Of a stretch of 64,000 nt of DNA, positions 62,538-64,000 are shown piece after piece. The translations under genes and the position numbers were made by a program. The stretch is from positions 164,300 to 228,299 of the forward strand of contig JACJXZ010000018.1 in the NCBI GenBank assembly GCA_020636375.1, read 5' to 3'. This stretch comes from Lewinellaceae bacterium (GTDB lineage Bacteria > Bacteroidota > Bacteroidia > Chitinophagales > Saprospiraceae). The first letter of the stretch is position 1. Every line of letters begins with the position of its first letter. A model generated the notes under the pieces. It was given only the letters and a program-made list of their open reading frames with translations, was not told the origin of the DNA and made no database searches.

Positions 62538-62632
62538 TTGGTGGATTGGTTGATTGGTTGATTGGGTTGATTGGTGGATTGGTTGATTGGGTTGATTGGT
62601 TGATTGGTTGATTGGTTGATTGGTTGATTGGG
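62534..62632. repeat. Tandem octamer tract (ttgattgg)
   Basis: About twelve copies of ttgattgg, with scattered variants of 8, 9 or 10 bases, begin within the methyltransferase stop codon. They are followed by aacgggggagtt and a hairpin of gttgttggttgttcg at 62718 with aataaccaacaaccaacat near 62773. Confidence 0.92.
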
Positions 62633-62744
62633 CTGCCCTACGCTCGTTACGGCCTGTGGCTGTACTAGTGCGGTTGGCACTAAATAACGGGGGAGTTATT
62701 TTCCCGCCTGGAACAAAATGCAGTTGTTGGTTGTTCGCTGACAA

Positions 62745-63059
62745 TCAACGGCTTAGGGGCTGCGGATGGGCAATAACCAACAACCAACATAACTCCAAGC
62801 CCAATGTAATCGCTTCAGACTCTCCTTGATCCAAATCGACAAATATCTTTTTGAATAACTCCTGGTCTGTAATAGGTTTAACCTGGAGCCAACCCTCCGA
62901 TAACAGATTCTCTATTTCCGGCCTCCTGGATTTCACGCGCAGCAGTTCCTGCCTCACTCCTTCAGGGATGGTGACCAAGCCATACAAATCTTGCAATAAG
63001 TGAATATGGTTAACCGCCAGCAGGCTGGTGATCGGAGAAGTGTCACTGATAATGATCAT
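62745..63059 (-). pseudogene. DUF3368 (PIN-like) toxin, truncated
   Basis: The protein starts MIIISDTSPITSLLAVNHIH, with the acidic SDTSP motif of PIN-type ribonuclease toxins. It continues to IFVDLDQGESEAITLGLEL, which contains two more acidic residues of the site. After LGLEL the sequence changes to CWLLVIAHPQPLSR, encoded by repeat words (gttggttgttgg on the minus strand). DUF3368 proteins normally continue for about 50-60 more residues with a last acidic site and a C-terminal helix. This copy of 104 residues is probably inactive. It overlaps the antitoxin stop by one base. Confidence 0.75.
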
Positions 63060-63304
63060 TAGATCCTTCCTAACTGTGAAAGCGTTTTCAGGTCTTCCTC
63101 AAAGTCCTCCTTACTGTAGTGTATGGGAATTTTTCTTTCACCCAGTATCTGTTGAAATTTCAGCTGGTCTACCTCCGCCATTTTGCTGGCCTGTTCCAGA
63201 GTTAGGATCGCCCGGGCATACAAGGCTACTGCGACTTCAAGCTTTACTTCTTCTCTGGTGATGGAAAGCTTATCTAGGATCTGGTCAGATATTTCGATGA
63301 TCAT
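63059..63304 (-). CDS. UPF0175-family antitoxin
   Basis: The 81-residue protein MIIEISDQILDKLSITREEV has the UPF0175 pattern: KLEVAVALYARAILTLEQAS, MAEVDQLKFQQILGERKIPI and YSKEDFEEDLKTLSQLG. It is a ribbon/helix-type small protein that would bind and neutralise the DUF3368 toxin encoded downstream. The start at 63304 is preferred to one 15 bases upstream because the family begins directly with this strand. It appears intact, although its toxin is truncated. Confidence 0.85.
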   Translation of the reverse strand: MIIEISDQILDKLSITREEVKLEVAVALYARAILTLEQASKMAEVDQLKFQQILGERKIPIHYSKEDFEEDLKTLSQLGRI

Positions 63305-63637
63305 GGTTACCCTATTCAAGTTGATGTATTTTGAAAAACGAGTGCAGCCGTGGATTGGTTCCTGTTATTCCTAAACCCGCTTGCTTTACAATAATAAGGA
63401 ATTCACCGGTATTTTATTCCCACTTTATAGATTTATGCACTTTTTCATATTTTGCTTTTTCTTACAGTCAAGTTCTACCGAACACAGCGCTTATCTAACC
63501 ACAGGCAATACTAAGCAGATTATCATTTAGTTCCGCAAAAGAGTTCAAACCAAACCAACGTGGCAGGCGGCATTAGCCGCAAAAGGAGGGTATTGCCATG
63601 CCCCGAAAAGGAGTGTAATGTCCGAAACCCGCAATAA
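63305..63637. other. AT-rich gap without a gene
   Basis: I see no gene, repeat tract or full promoter. The sequence is more AT-rich than its surroundings (63361-63540) and contains short poly-T stretches. Confidence 0.5.
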
Positions 63638-64000
63638 ATTTGCGCCCCGAGCAGCGGCGGCGCGGCGATAGGTTCGGATATTCCGGCACCCTCTATCGGC
63701 GCCGATGATCCCGGCATGCCCGGGGTGGAGGTTGCTTCCGCTGCGTTTACGGTGAATGCGGGCGGCAACTACTGGGTAATTGCCCAGGCACTGGGGGACA
63801 GCCCCGGCGGCTGGGCCAGGTACGACGATATGGTGCTGGAGCGGCGGGTGGACGGATGCCCGAGTGTGGCCGGGCCGGATGTGGAGATCTGCCAGGGAGA
63901 CACGGTGCAGGTAGGCACAGGCTGCCTGCCCTCGCCACATCCGCTGGACAGCCTGGAGTATTGCTACCGGTGGATGCCGGAAACGGGGCTAGACGATCCG
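63638..64000 (+). pseudogene. Fragment of a surface protein with PKD/gliding-type repeats, no visible start
   Basis: After a stop codon at 63635-63637 the frame is open to the right edge. It reads CAPSSGGAAIGSDIPAPSIG and ends DSLEYCYRWMPETGLDDP. The parts GPDVEICQGDTVQVG and YRWMPETGLDDP are the usual 'gpdvtiC.Gds..lg' and 'Y.WsP.tGLsdp' repeats of large T9SS-secreted proteins. No ATG, GTG or TTG begins the frame in a plausible position; the first ATG is within a proline-rich segment at 63716. It is either a 5'-truncated gene or one with a frameshift to the left. The 3' part is outside the window. Confidence 0.6.

Overview
The window looks like a chromosomal segment from a free-living member of the Bacteroidota, most likely class Saprospiria (inference). 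Evidence: several secreted proteins with type IX secretion (T9SS) C-terminal sorting domains, a CHU_C-type C-terminus, DUF4249/TonB receptor pairing, DUF3810, propeller-type sensor kinases including a hybrid with an AraC output, and TTG/TTTG-spacer-TAnnTTTG promoters. Coding DNA is GC-rich. I see no rRNA, tRNA, CRISPR array, complete insertion sequence or prophage.

Layout. 1-7.6 kb: partial beta-helix surface protein, a frameshifted hybrid two-component sensor, a BatA/VWA membrane protein. 7.9-14.6 kb: T9SS protein, RmlD-like reductase, a decayed gene, NlpC/P60-like lipoprotein, alpha-carbonic anhydrase, a chimeric hypothetical gene. 15-18.1 kb: three-gene proton-translocating transhydrogenase operon (pntAA, pntAB, pntB). 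18.2-31.8 kb: T9SS protein, PepSY-like and DUF2490 proteins, SPFH protein, Crp/Fnr regulator, TonB receptor with DUF4249 lipoprotein, photolyase, TPR lipoprotein, Spo0M-like protein. 32.1-38.3 kb: HdrB-like and HdrC-like Fe-S proteins, PyrR-like transferase, patatin, cupredoxin-bearing T9SS protein. 38.7-46.4 kb: Oar-like TonB receptor, CtlX-type hydrolase, SUI1 factor, DUF3810 metallopeptidase-like protein, thioredoxin. 46.5-51.8 kb: DUF58 protein and a yceI/sensor kinase/LytTR operon with overlapping genes. 52.6-63.3 kb: barrel-like protein, CDF metal transporter, recF with DUF721, S8 protease, large CHU_C protein, methyltransferase, and a UPF0175/DUF3368 toxin-antitoxin pair whose toxin is truncated. 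The right edge holds the start of another surface-protein fragment.

The most unusual feature is between the genes. Almost every larger gap carries short-word repeats (units of about 7 to 16 bp) of at least ten unrelated classes. Several recur at distant sites, often on opposite strands, and many are arranged as inverted pairs, hairpins or nested palindromes. Examples are a nested inverted-repeat island at 55877-56381, a G-rich tract at 51889-52432, a MITE-like element at 12331-12474 and a 116-bp dispersed repeat at 32029 and 36032. Several tracts begin at a stop codon, one lies inside the pnt operon, and one truncates the toxin gene. Three genes carry frameshifts. These are either real decay or indel errors in the assembly, and reads are needed to decide.
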